DNA from: Scilla litardierei
Lineage: Eukaryota > Streptophyta > Magnoliopsida > Asparagales > Asparagaceae
NCBI GenBank assembly: GCA_030789695.1
Contig: CM061141.1
Location: 173,180,807 to 173,244,806, forward strand
Length of the DNA: 64,000 nucleotides
Direction of reading: 5' to 3'
Shown one piece after another: positions 19,891-32,758 of this stretch (positions are counted from its first letter, which is position 1; every line of letters begins with the position of its first letter). Position numbers and translations under genes: made by a program. The notes under the pieces were generated by a model. The model saw only the letters and a list, made by a program, of their open reading frames with translations, was not told where the DNA came from and did no database searches.

Positions 19891-22800
19891 AATATTTTTA
19901 CGGAATTTTTTGAGCTTGGTGCTATTTTATACGTTTTATGGAAGATATAAAACTTTTTGTTAAATGATATGATTTTTATTGCCTACACTTGTCTTCTCTT
20001 ATTTTTTTTCAGTTGAAGTTGTTGATCCTCGATTCCAACGGAAATTTTCGTGGATTCTTTTGTGCTCTAGGCTATTTTCAACATTTTCTGAAATAAATGG
20101 ATCTTTATATTAAATGATATGATTTTTATGGTCTAATTTTGTCTTCTCTTATTTTTTTCAGTTAATGATGGCGATCTCCCAGTTCCAACGGACATTTTTG
20201 CGTATTATTCTGACCGTGGGGATATTTCCTAAATTTTATTGAATATATGTATCTTTTTATTAAACCATATGATTTTTGGCTAAATTTTGTCTTCTCTTAT
20301 TTTTCAGGTAAAGATGGCAATCTCCTTGTTCCAATAGACATTTTTACGGATTTTTATGAGCTCGGTGCTATTTTCTATATTTTATGAAAGATAATGATCT
20401 TTTTAGTAACTGATACGATTTTTATAGCCTACATTTGTCTTCTCTTATTTTTTCAGTTGAACATGTCAATCTACTCGTTTCATCAGCATTTTTACGGATT
20501 TTCCTTAGCTTGGGACCATTTTTCTATCTTTTCTGGAAGATATGGATATTTCAATTAAATGATATGATTGTTTTGCCCCTATTTTGTCTTCTCTTTTTTA
20601 GTTGAAAATGGCGATCACCCTGTTCTAATTTACATTTGTACAGATTTTTTTGTATTCTGTGCTATTTTCTACATTATCTATAAGATATAGATCTTTTTAT
20701 TAAATGATATGAGTTTCATAGCATATTTTTGTCTTGTCTTATTTTTAGCTAAAGATGGCGATCTCCCAGTTCCAACGGACATTTGTGCGGATTTTTCTGA
20801 GCTCGGGGCTATTTTTCTACATTTTCAGGAAGTTGTGAATCTTTTTATTAAATGATTGATTTTGGCCAAATTTTGTCTTCTCTTATTTTTCAGCTGAACA
20901 TGGCGATCTCCCGATTTCAACGGACATTTTTTCGAATTATTCTGAACTCGGGGCTATTTTCTTATTTTTTTCGGATGATATGGATCTTTTTATTAAATGA
21001 TTTGATTTTTGGCCTAATTTTTCCTTTTCTTATTTTTAAGTTAAAGATGGCGATCTTCCGGTTCCAAATGATATTTTTGCGGATTTTTCTGAGCTCGGTG
21101 CTATTTTTTACATTTTTTGGAAGATATGTATCTTTTATAAAATGAGATGATTTTTAGTGCCTACATTTTTCTTCCCTTATTTTTTCAGGTGAAGATGGTG
21201 ATCTACCAATTCCAACAGACATTTTTGCAGACTTTTCTTTGCTTGGGACTATTTTTCTGCATTTTATGTAAGATATGTATTTTTGTTATTAAATGATATT
21301 ATTTTTGGCCTAAATTTGTCTTCTCTTTATTCATTTGAAGATGTCGATCACCCGATTGCAACCGACATTTTTACGGATTTTTCATAGCTCCGTGCTATTT
21401 TCTATATTTTATGAAAGATATGAATCTTTTTATTAAAGGATATGATTTTTGGCCTAATTTTGTCTTCTCTTATTTTTCAATTGAAGATCGCGATCTTCCG
21501 GTTCCAATGGATATTTTTGCAGATTTTTCTGTGCTTCAAACTATTTTCTACATTTAAGTAACATATGGCGCTTTTTATTAAATGATATGATTTTTATAGC
21601 CTACGTTTGTCTTGTCTTATTTTTAAGTTCAAGATGGCGATCTCCCAGATCCAACTGACATTTTTGCGGATCTTTCTGAGCTGGGAGCTATTTTCTATAT
21701 TTTATGTAAGATATGGATCTTTTTATTAATTGAGATGATTTTTATAGCCTAAGTTTGTCTTCTCTTACTTTTAAGTTGAAGATGGATATCTACTGTTTCT
21801 AACGGACATTTTTACAGATTTTTTTGAGCTATGGGGTATTTTATACAGTTAATTGAGGGTATGGATCTTTTTATTAAATGATGATTTTATAGCCTAAGTT
21901 TGTCTTCCCTTATTTTTTTAGTTGAAGATGGCGATCTCCCGGTTCCAACAGGCATTTTTGCGGATTTTTCTAACATCGAGCCTATTTTCTTTATTTTCTA
22001 GAAGATGTGGATCTTTTATTAAATAATATTATTTTTGGGCATAATTTTGTCTTCTCTTATTTTTTTTCGTTGAATATGGCGAGCTCCCGGTTCCAACGGA
22101 CCTTTTTGTAAATTTTTCTTAGCTCCGGGCATTTTTCTACATTTTTTGTTAAACATTGATCTTTGTATTAAATGATATAATTTTTATAGCCTAATTTTGT
22201 CTTCTCTTTTTTTTCAATTGAAGATGACGATCTTCCGTTTCCAACAGAAATTTTCTCAGATTTTTCTGAGATCTAGGCTATTTTCTACATTTTCTATAAG
22301 ATATGGAGCATGTAATTAAATCATATGATTTTTTGGCCTTATTTTGTCTCATCTTATTGCTTTTATTGAAGATGGCCATCTCCTGGTTCCAACGAACATT
22401 TTTACAAATTTTTATGGGCTCGGGAATTTTTACAGTTTTTTGAAGATATGTATCTTTTTTATAAATAATATGATTTTTATCACCTAATTTTGTCTTCTCT
22501 TATTTTTTTAGTTCAAAAATGTCGATCTCCCGGTTCCAACAGAAATTTTTGCGGTTTTTTTTAAACTTCAGTCCATTTTCTACATTTTCTATAACATATG
22601 AATCTTTATATTAAATGATATGATCTTTATGTCCTAATTTTGTCTTCTCTTATTTTTTTCCATTGAAGATGTCTAACTCCCGGTTCCAACAGGCTATTTT
22701 CAGTTTTTTATGTTTATATTATGATTTTAATGATATGATTTTTATACTAAATGACATTTTTGCAGATATTTCTGAGCTACGGGCGATTTTCTACATTTTC

Positions 22801-25800
22801 GTAAGATATGAATCTTTATATTTTGTTTTCTCTTATTTTTCAGTTGAAGATGGTGATCTCACGGTTTCAAAGACATTTTTGCGTATTTTTCCGAGCCTGG
22901 GGCTATTTTTCTATATTTTCGCGAAGATACAGATCTTTTTATTAAATTATAAGATTTTTTGGCCTAATTTTGTATTCTCTTATTTTTAAGTTGTAGATGG
23001 CGATCTCCCTGTTCCAACGAACATTTTTGATTATTTTTCTAAGCTCGGTATTATTTTTCTACAGTATATTGAAGATATTTATCTTTTTATTAAATGATAT
23101 GATTTTTATTGCCTAATTTTGTTTCTCTTATTTTTTCGTTGAATATGACGATATCCCGGTTCCAACCGACCATTTTGCGAATTTTTCTGAGCTCCGGTCA
23201 TTTTTCTACATTTTTTGTAAGATTTGAATCTCTATATTAAATGATATAATTTTTATAGTCTAATTTTGTCTTCAAATATTTTTCCGTTAAAGATGGCGAT
23301 CTTCCGGATCCAACAGAAATTTTTGCAGATTTTTCTTAGATCTGGGCTATTTTCTACATTTTCTAACTGATATGGATCATTTTATTAAATGATATGATTT
23401 TTTGTCCTAATTTTCTCTTCTCTTTTTCTGTTAAAGATGGCGATCTTCTAGTTCAAATGGATATTACTGCGTATTTTTCTTCGCGCGGGTCTATTTTCTA
23501 TATTTTACTGAAGATATGGATATTTTTATTAAATGATATAATTTTTATAGCGTAATTTTGTCTTCTCTTATTTTTTTAGTTAAGTTTGGTGATCTGTCGG
23601 TTCCAACAGACATTTTTGCGGATGTTTCTGAACTCCTGGCGATTTTTCTACATTTTATGTAAGATAAAGATTTTTATTAAATGATATGATATTTTGGCCT
23701 AATTTTGTCTTCATTTATTTTTTCGTTGAAGATGGGGATCTCCCGGTTCTAATAGACATTTTTACGGATTTTTTCTAAGCTCCAGGCTGTTTTCTAGAAT
23801 TTTTGGAAGATATGAATATTTTTATTAAATGATATGATTTTTATAGTCTAAGTTTGTCTTCCCTTATTTTTCAGTTGAAGATGATGATCTCCTTGTTCCA
23901 AAGGATATTTTTGCGGATTTTTCTGATCAAGTGGCGATTTTCTACACTTTTGGAAGATAAGTTCCTTTTAATTAAATGATATGATTTTTGTCCTAATGTT
24001 GTCTTCTCTTATTTTTCTATGAAGATGGCGATCTCAAGGTTCCAACAGACATTTTCGCAGATTTTTCTGATCTACAGGCAATTTTTTATATTTTCTGTAA
24101 GATATTATCTTAATATAAATGATAGGATTTTTATAGCCTAATTTTGTCTTCCCTTATTTTCAGTTGAAGATGGCGATCTCCCAGTTACAACGAAAATTTT
24201 TACTGATTTTTCTGACCTCGACGTTATTTTCTTAATTTTATTGAATATATAGATATTTTTATCAAATGATATGATTTTTGTAATCTAATTTTTTTCTCTT
24301 ATTTTTCAGTTTAAGATGACAATCTTTCGATTCTAACAGACATTTTTGCGGATTTTTCTAAGCTCGGGGCTATTTTTCTACATTTTCTCGAAGATATGTA
24401 TCTTTTTATTAAAAGATATATTTTTGGCTAATTTGGTCGTCTCTTATTTTTTTCGTTGAAGATGGGGATCTACCGGTTTCAACGGACATTTTTGCAGGAT
24501 TTTTAAGCTACACGATAATTTCTACATTTTCTGTACGATATTAATCTTTTTATTAAATCTTATGATTTTATATCATAATTTTGTTGAAGATGGCGATCTC
24601 TCGGTTCCAACAGAAATTTTTAGGAATTGTTTTGAGCTCGTGGCTATTTTCTACATTTTATTGGAAACATGAATCCTTTTATTAAATTATACGATTATTA
24701 TAGACTAAGTTTATCTTCTCTTATTTTTCAGTTGAAGATGGCGATCTCCCGGTTACAAAAGACATGTTATGGATCTATTTATTAAATTTTATGATTTTCA
24801 TAGACTAAGTTTGTTTTCTCTTATTTTTCAGTTGAACATGACGATCTACCGGTTCAAACGGACATTTTTGCAGAATTTTCTGACCGTGAGATTATTTTCT
24901 ATATTTTCTAAATGACATTGATCTTTTTATTAAATGATATGATTTTTGGCATAATTTTGTCTTCTCTCATTTTTTCAGTTGAAGATAGCAGTCTCCCAGT
25001 TCCAACGGATATTTTTGTGGATTTTTTTGTGCTCGGAGCCATTTTCTACATTTTATTTAAGAAATGGATCTTTTCATTAAATGATATGATTTTTATAACA
25101 TCAGTTTGGCTTCTCTTATTTTTTTCAGTTGAAGATCGCGATCTCCTGGTTCTAACCGACATTTTTCCGGATTTTTTCTACATTTTCTGAAAGATATGGA
25201 TCTTTTGATTAAATGAAATAATTTTTGGCCTAATTTTGTCTTCTCTTATTTTTCAGTTGAAGATTGCGATCTCTCAGTTCCAATGGACACTTTTGACGAT
25301 TTTCCTGAACTACAAGCTATTTTCTAAATTTTCTGTAAGATATGAATCTTTATATAAAATGATATGATTTTTAAAGCCTAATTTTGCCTTCTCTTATTTT
25401 TAAGTTGAAGATGGCGATCTCCCGGTTCCGACGGATATTTTTGTGGATTTTTTGAGCTCGTGGTTATTTTCTGCATTTCTGAAAGATAGATCTTTTTATT
25501 AAATGATATGATTTTTGGGCTTGTTTTTTTCTCTAATTTTCAGTTGAAGTTGGCGATCTGCCGATTTCAACATACAGTTTTGTGGATTTTTCTCAGCTCC
25601 AGTCTAATTTCCACATTTTCTAGAAGAGATGGATCGTTTTATTAAATGATATGATTTTTTGGCCTTATTTTGTCTTCTCTTATTTTCATATTGCAGATTG
25701 GCGATCTCCCGGTTACAACGAATATTTTTGTGTTATTTTTCTAGCTACGGGCTATTTTCGACATTTTCTGAAAAATAAGGATCTTTATTTTAAATGTTAC

Positions 25801-28640
25801 GATTTTAAAACTAAATTTTGTCTTCTCTTATTTTTAAGCTGAAAATGGTTATCTCCCGGTTCCAACGGATATTTTTTCGGATTTTTTTGTGTTTCGAGCA
25901 ATTTTCTACTTTTTATTGAAGATATGGTTATTTATATTAAATGATATGGTTTTTATGGCCTAATTTTGTCTTCTCTTATTTTTCAATTGAAGATAACGAT
26001 CCCCCAACGGACATTTTTGCGGATTTTTCTGAGCTCAGGGCTATTTTTTACATCTTATTGAAGATATGAATCTTTTTATTAAATGATATGATTTTTGTAC
26101 CCTAATTTTGTCTTCTCTTATTTTTCAGTTGTACATGGCGATCTCTCAGTTCCAACAGACATTTTTGCGGATTTTTCTTAGCTCGGAACTATTTTTCTAC
26201 GTTTTGGGTAGTTATGGATCTTTTTATTAAATGATATGATTTTTGGCCTAATTTTGTCTTCTCTTGTTTTTTTTATTTGAAGATGGCGAACTTCCGGTTC
26301 TAACAGATCTTTTTGCAGATTTTCTGAGCTCATGAATATTTTCTGCAGTTTATTGAAGATGTGGTTCAATTTATTAAATGATATGATTTTTATAAACTAA
26401 GTTTGTCTTCTCTTATTTTTCAATTGAAGATGCTGATATCCCGTTTCCAACGGAATTTTTTTGAGGGTTTTTGATCTCGAGGCTATTTTTTAAATTTAAT
26501 GGAAAATATTTTTCTTTTTATTAAATGATATGTTTTTATAGCCTAAGTTTGTCTTCTTTTATTTTCAGTTGAATATGGCGATCTCCCGGTTCCAACAAAC
26601 ATTTTCGCAGATTTTTCTGAGGTCGGTGCAATTTTCTTCATTTTATTGAAGAATTAAATCTTGTTATTAAATGATATTATTTTTGTAGCCTTATTTTGTC
26701 TTCTCTTATTTTTTTAGTTAAAGATGGCAATCTCTTGGTTCCAACAGATATTTTATCGGATTTTTTTGAGCTCGGAGCTATTTTCTGCATTTTCTGGAAG
26801 ATATGTATCTTTTTATTAAATGATATGATTTTTTGGACTAATTTTTCCTTCTCTTATCTTCCGGTTCCAACGGAATTTTTGCGGATTTTTCTAAGCTCCA
26901 GGGAATTTTCTATATTTTTTGTAAGATACGGATCTTGTTATTAAATGAAATGATTTTTATTGCCTATTTTTGTCTTTGCTTATTTTTCAGTTGAAGATGG
27001 CGATCTCTCGGTTCTAACGGAAATTTTTTGCGTATTTTCCTGAGCACATGGCTATTTTATTTTTTTGGAAGATAAATATCTTTATATTAGTTGATATGAT
27101 TTTGTTGCCTAATTTTGTCTTCTCTTACTTTCCAGTTGATGATGGCGATCATTTTATCAAATGATTTGATTTTTTGGCGTTATTTTGTCTTCTCCTATAT
27201 TTCATTGAAGATGGCGATCTCCCGGTTCCAACGGACATTTTTGTGGATTTTTTTGAAATACGGGCTATTTTCATATTTTTCGGAAGATGTGGATCGTTCT
27301 AGTAAATAATGTTAGAGAATACAAAATTAGGCCAAAAATGTCCGTTGAAACCAGTAAATCGCCATCTTCAACTAAAATATAATAGAAGACAAAATTTGGA
27401 ACTGGGAAATCGCCATCTTCATTTATAAAAATGTCCGTAGTAACCGGGATATTGCCAGCTTCAACTTATAAGATTTTTATATATCATTTTCTAGGCTTGG
27501 TGCTATTTTCTATATTTTATGAAAGATATGGATCTTTTTATTAATTGATATGATTTTTATAGCATAAATTTGTTTTCTCTTATTTTCTAGTTGAAGAAGG
27601 CGATTTTTTATAAAATGATATGATTTTTAGCCTAATTTTGTCTTCTCTGATATTCTAGTTGAAGATGGCGATCTTCCGGTTCCAACAGACACTTTTTGCG
27701 GATTTTTCTGAGTTCCTATCAATTTTGCACATTTTGGCAAATATGTATCATTTTATTAAATGATATGATATTTTGGCCTTATTATCTTTTTTTCTTTTAT
27801 TTTTCAGTTGAAGATGTCGATCTCCCGGTTCCAACAAACATTTTTGCATATTTTTCTGAGCTTGGTAAAATTTTCTACACTTTCTGGAAGATAAGAATAT
27901 TTAGATTAAATGATATGTTTTTTTAATTTTTTCTCTTATTTTTTAGTTGAAAATGGCGATCTCCCAGTTCCAACGGACATTTTTGCGGATTTTTCCGAGC
28001 TCCAGGTTATTTTCTACATTTGATTAAAGATGTGGATCTCTGTATTAAATGACAAGATTTTTATAGCCTAATTTTGTCTTCTCATATTTTTCAGTTGAAG
28101 ATGGCGATCTCCATGTTCCAACGGACATTTTTGCAGATTTTTCTTTGCTTTGGGCTTTTTTCTACATTTTCTGGAGGATATGAATCTTTTTATTAAATGA
28201 TATGATTTTTTGGCCTAATTTTATCTTCTCTTTTTTTCAATTGAATCTTGCGATCTCCCGGTTCCAATGGACATTTGTGTGGATTTTTCTGAGCCCGATG
28301 CTATTTTCTACATTTTTGGAAAATATGTATATTTTTATTGATATGATTTTTCGGCCCAACTTTGTCTTCTTTTAATTTTCATTTGAAGATGGCGATCTCC
28401 CGGTTCCAATAGACTTTTTTTTCGAATTTTTCTGAGCTCCGAGCCATTTTCTACATTTTCTGTATGATATGAATCTTTATATTAAATGATGATATTTATA
28501 TAACCTAAATTTTTTCTTCTCTTATTATTTAGTTGAAGAAGACGATCCATCGGTTCCAACAGACATTTTTGTCGTTTTTCTGAGCTTCTTGCTATTTTTC
28601 TAAATTTCAGGAAGTTATAGATATTTTTATTAAATAATAT
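19891..28640 (+). repeat. ~147-bp satellite, segment 4 (8.75 kb uninterrupted)
   Basis: Roughly sixty forward-oriented monomers, with occasional truncated ones (for example near 24750 and 26860) and one inverted block at 27312-27470. The first 139 bp are the right copy of the LINE-flanking duplication. The stretch 27130-28200 is a copy of the type-1 higher-order unit. The last five bases AATAT form the left target duplication of copia element A. No gene, RNA gene or foreign insertion is seen in this stretch. Confidence 0.92.
27312..27470 (-). repeat. Inverted satellite block, copy 2
   Basis: Reverse-complement monomer pieces (CAAAATTAGGCC, AATGTCCGTTGAAACC, CGCCATCTTCAACT, GCCAGCTTCAACTT) in the same order and with the same boundaries as 462-620. 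The flanks are forward-oriented. Confidence 0.85.
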
Positions 28641-28753
28641 TGTTGTAAACTTGGTGGCTACGGAACCCGTAGCCCTATATTTATAGTAATAGGGTTACAT
28701 AATGGGTGGATACCCAATACACAGTTTGGGCCTCCAAAAGCCCGTTTATAACA
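28641..28753 (-). repeat. 3' LTR of element A (113 bp)
   Basis: TGTTGTAAAC ... CGTTTATAACA as read on the plus strand, with TG...CA ends. It contains the hairpin GGCTACGG/CCGTAGCC (28656-28674). Confidence 0.93.
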
Positions 28754-29105
28754 ATTCCTCTTATCCATCCATTGTTGTAAGCCGTAATGAGCGCTTCAGG
28801 GTTCATTGAGCTTATCTGACCATGGGACTATGGATACTTCTGGATACCAAGTTAAGAGTTCTTGCCTCGTTAAAACCTTTGCCATTGAAAACCCAGTGGG
28901 AAAAACCAGTGGCTAAGTGAAAAGAGTACAAGTCTCTGTAATTTCCCCTGATCTATGGATATCATCAGAGGTGGATACTTCTGGATCCAGAGTTGATGTG
29001 GTTGCCTCGTTAAAACCTTTGGCTATGAAAAACCCAGTGGGAAAAACCAATAGCGAAGGAAAAAGAGTACAGCCCAACATTAACTCCCCATGAAAAGTAC
29101 AAGCT
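28754..29105 (-). other. 3' untranslated region and polypurine tract of element A
   Basis: 28754-28765 reads ATTCCTCTTATC on plus, so GATAAGAGGAAT in element sense: a slightly degraded polypurine tract. The rest contains two imperfect copies of a block with AAAACCCAGTGGGAAAAACC (near 28890 and 29030), each followed by AAAGAGTACA. This motif pair is common between pol and the 3' LTR of plant copia elements. Confidence 0.7.
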
Positions 29106-32100
29106 TCAGGCTTGTAGATCTCTCAACTGTCTCATCCCAATTCCTAATACAAGTTTTCTAAAGGTACAGCGAGGTAAAGCTTTAGTAAATAGATCAGCCA
29201 GGTTGTTGCAAGACTTGATCTGCTGGATGTCGATCTGTTTGTCTACTTGTTCTTCATGCGTCCAGAAGAGCTTGGGGGAAATGTGCTTCGTCCTGTCACA
29301 TTTGATGTAGCCACCTCGTAGTTGAGCTATGCAAGCAGCATTGTCTTGTACATGGTGGTTGGTCCAAGATCTCTCGTCTTCAGGCCGGTAGTCACGAGGA
29401 TGTGGTGGATGACTGATCGGAGCCAAAAGCATTCTCTGCTAGCTTCGTGGATCGTAATGAGCTCGGAATGGTTGGATGAGGTCACTGTTGAAGTCTGCTT
29501 CACAGATCTCCATGTGATGGCTGTCCTACCGTATGTGAATACAAAACCGGTCTGGGACTTTGCGGTGTGTGGGTCAGACCTATATCCTGCATCTGCATAA
29601 CCAACTAAGTTGGAGGATACACCTTTCTTGAAGTACAGTCCCAGGTCTACAGACCCTTGGAGGTAGCGTAGAAGGTGCTTCACTCCGTTCCAGTGGCGCC
29701 TTGAGGGCGCTGAACTATATCTGGATAGTAGGTTAACTGCAAACGTGATATCGGGACGCGTGCAGTTTGCCAGGTATAGGAGTGCTCCAATTGCACTCAG
29801 GTAGGGTACTTCAGGACCCAGTGCTTCCTCCCCCTCTTCCAGCGGTCGGAAGGGGTCCGTATTAACATCCAATGATCTGACAACCATTGATGTACTAAGC
29901 GGATGACATTTGTCCATAATGAAGTTTTTCAGCAACTTGTTTATGTATGTGGATTGGTGTAGCAGGATTCCTTCGCTTAGGTGTTCAATTTGTAAGCCTA
30001 GGCATAACTTCATTTTACCAAGGTCTTTCATCTCAAAAGTCTGTGTGAGACTCTTGGATATCTCAGCTATCTCTTCAGGAGATCCGATGATGTTTAGGTC
30101 GTCTACGTAGACGGCAATGATTACGAATCATGTTCCCTTTCTCTTATAAAGATGCAAGGGCAGACTTCATTTGTTGTGAATCCTTGTTGCACTAGGAACT
30201 CACTGAGTGTGTTATACCACATTCTCCCCGACTGTTTTAGACCATACATTGATCTTTGGAGTTTGACAAAATAGACGTTTCGAGGTCTTTCTGTCAATTT
30301 TGTCGGTAGTTTATATCCGTTTAGGATTCTCATATAATATCCTTATCTATATTTCCATATAGGTATGCAATCACAATGTCCATGAGCTGAATATCCAGGC
30401 TTTCCTTTGTAGATAGGCCAATAATGAAACGGAAAGTGATCGCATCTATGACCAAGGAATATGTATAGTCATAATCTATTCCTAGTCGTTGGGAAAAACC
30501 TTGTGCAACAAGGCACGCTTTGTAGTGCACGATCTCATTATTCTCGTTTCTTTTTCTCACGAATACCCATTTATATCCCACAGGTTTAACACCCTTTGGT
30601 GTTAGGACTACAGGTCCAAAAAACTTTGCGCTTCGAGAGTGAGTCCAGCTCTACTCATATTGCATCGTTCCACTTTGGCCAATCCTCTCTGCGTTTACAT
30701 TCTGCTAGAGAGCATGGATCGGTCTCATCGTCATATTCAGTGACGTGATTGGCAATAATGAGCACGAAGTTATCATCGATGATTGTGTTTTTCTGTCCAG
30801 TACCTCCCCAGTAGGTACATAGTTTAATGATATTTCTCCTATATTGTCCTCTTCTGGGGTTTTTAGGAGAGAAGAGGTATCTGGGCTGAGCTCAACATCC
30901 TGTGGTGGTATCATTATCATTGCTCTAGGATTTTTCATCTTTCGAGGGTTTTTATTTTTGGAGCCTGGGGGTCGTCCTCTCTTTTGTTGAGGTACGGCTG
31001 CTTCTGCTGCAGGTGGATTGCATCCATCTTTGGGTATGTCAATCCTAGCTGGCGTGTTTGCAGTAGGGACGTGTGATCTGACAATCTTCTGGTTGTCAGT
31101 GAATTTGTCCGGTAAAATGTGAACTGTATTTTGTATTTGAAGGATCTTCAGGATCTCGTCTTCACATTGGTTTGTACGCGGATCAAAATGGGATAAAGTT
31201 TTGGTATCCCATGAAATGGTCTTTGAATCTTCTGGCTTCTCTGTGTTAATCCCTAGTTTGGGAAAAGTTTTTTCGTCAAACTTACAGTCTGCTAGACGTG
31301 CCTTAAAGGCGTCCCCCGTTAGGGGTTCCAGGTATCTAATGATCGATGGTGAATCGAATCCTATGTAGATACCCAGTTGACGTTGAGGACCCATCTTGGT
31401 CCTCTGCGGTGGTGCTATGAGGACATAGAGAGCGCATCCGAATATCCTCAGGTGAGAGATATCCGGTGGGTTCCCATATGCAAGTTGCATCGGAGAATAA
31501 GATTGACTCCCTGACGGTCGTAATCTTATTAGCGATGCAGCATGCAAGATGGCATGTCCTCATGCGTTTACGGCAACTGGCATTGCATCAACAATGGACG
31601 AGCAATCCATTGTAGTCTCTTTATAAGAGATTCGGCTAACCCGTTCTGGGTGTGAAAATGAGCTATAGGATGTTTAACTTCTATGTCGGTTGCTTGACAG
31701 TAGTCTAGGAAGACTTGTGATGTGAATTCCCCAGCGTTGTCCAGACCCAATTTCTTGATCTGGTTGTCTGGGAAATATGCCTGCAACTTTATGATTTGTG
31801 CCAGTAGCCTTGCAAAGGCTACGTTACAGGTGGACAGGAGGCACACATACGACCATTTGGAAGATGCGTCAATCAGTACCATGTAGTACCGAAATGGTCC
31901 ACTTGCGGGGTGAATCGGCCCGCAAATGTCTCCCTGTATTCTCTTTAGGAAGCTCGGAGACTCTGAGTCCACCTTCAAGGGGGATGGTCTCGTAATCAAT
32001 TTCCCTTTGTGACAAGGGGGACAAGGAGATGCACCCTTTCAAAGTAGCTTCAGGCTTTTCGAGTTAATTCCACGGGATTGGGATATGATGCAATGCATTA

Positions 32101-32601
32101 TATTCCTTCCAGGGTGTCCTAATCTATTGTGCAAGAGTTGGAATTTTGGTTGGTTATTGCACTTCTGGTGCTCAAGTGTATTTGCTTCCATTGCTCTTAT
32201 CTTTGTATGGTATAGACCCGACATGAGTCCCTCAAAACGCTCGACAGTGATTTTAGCACCGTTTTTATAAGACGTTACATACAAGAATTCTCTGTTTTGT
32301 TTGTTCACCGTGTCAAGGTGGTATCTGTTTAAACGGATATCTTTAAAGCTTAACAGATTTCTATGAGAGCTAGGAGAGAAAAGCACATCTTTTATTTGTA
32401 GTTGTGTTTTTGTTGGGGAGCATAAAATGTGCTTCCCCTGATCCTTCAATAATTCTTGATGGACCGGAGATTGTATTCACGGTTCCATCGTATTTATCTA
32501 TGCTTTGAAAAAAGCAAATGTCTTGGAGGATCGTGTTTTATCTATGCTTTGAAAAAAGCAAATGTCTTAGAGGCACTGTCCACTAGGCATTTATTTTCCA
32601 T
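29106..32601 (-). pseudogene. copia pol of element A (broken)
   Basis: Reading on minus from the ATG at 32601: start ENKCLVDSAS, then a 44-bp tandem duplication (32495-32569) disrupts the protease. The GAG-pre-integrase part is open at 32449-32039, the integrase core (FLKRIQGDICGPIHP, LGLDNAGEFTS, NGLAESLIKRL) at 31999-31568, and the integrase tail with KRGRPPGSK at 31547-30705. RT is split at 30581-30330 and 30333-30121, and RT to RNase H is open at 30031-29327, including VGYADAGYRSDP; the end is LRDLQA. In-frame UGA codons at 30655-30657 and 30128-30130 replace GGA of element B and are shared with C. A one-base loss just before the second also shifts the frame. It is non-functional. Confidence 0.92.
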
Positions 32602-32758
32602 CTAATTTAAGAGATAAAAAACATAGCAGTATAAGGCACAAGAAGATTTACTAATAATTATTCAATGTCTGAAAATTCATCCAACATGCTAGAAATCAAA
32701 CAACTAGAGAGTAAGTTGTTTCTCAAATTACAATGCATAGCAGAAAGTAGATAATGCT

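Noticed and set aside
24912..25190. ORFs of 60-108 codons in the satellite (for example LLNDMIFG and DIFADFSELGAIFY patterns)
   Set aside because: They recur because the monomer is close to 147 bp, a multiple of three. They start and stop at random monomer positions and show no conservation beyond the DNA repeat.
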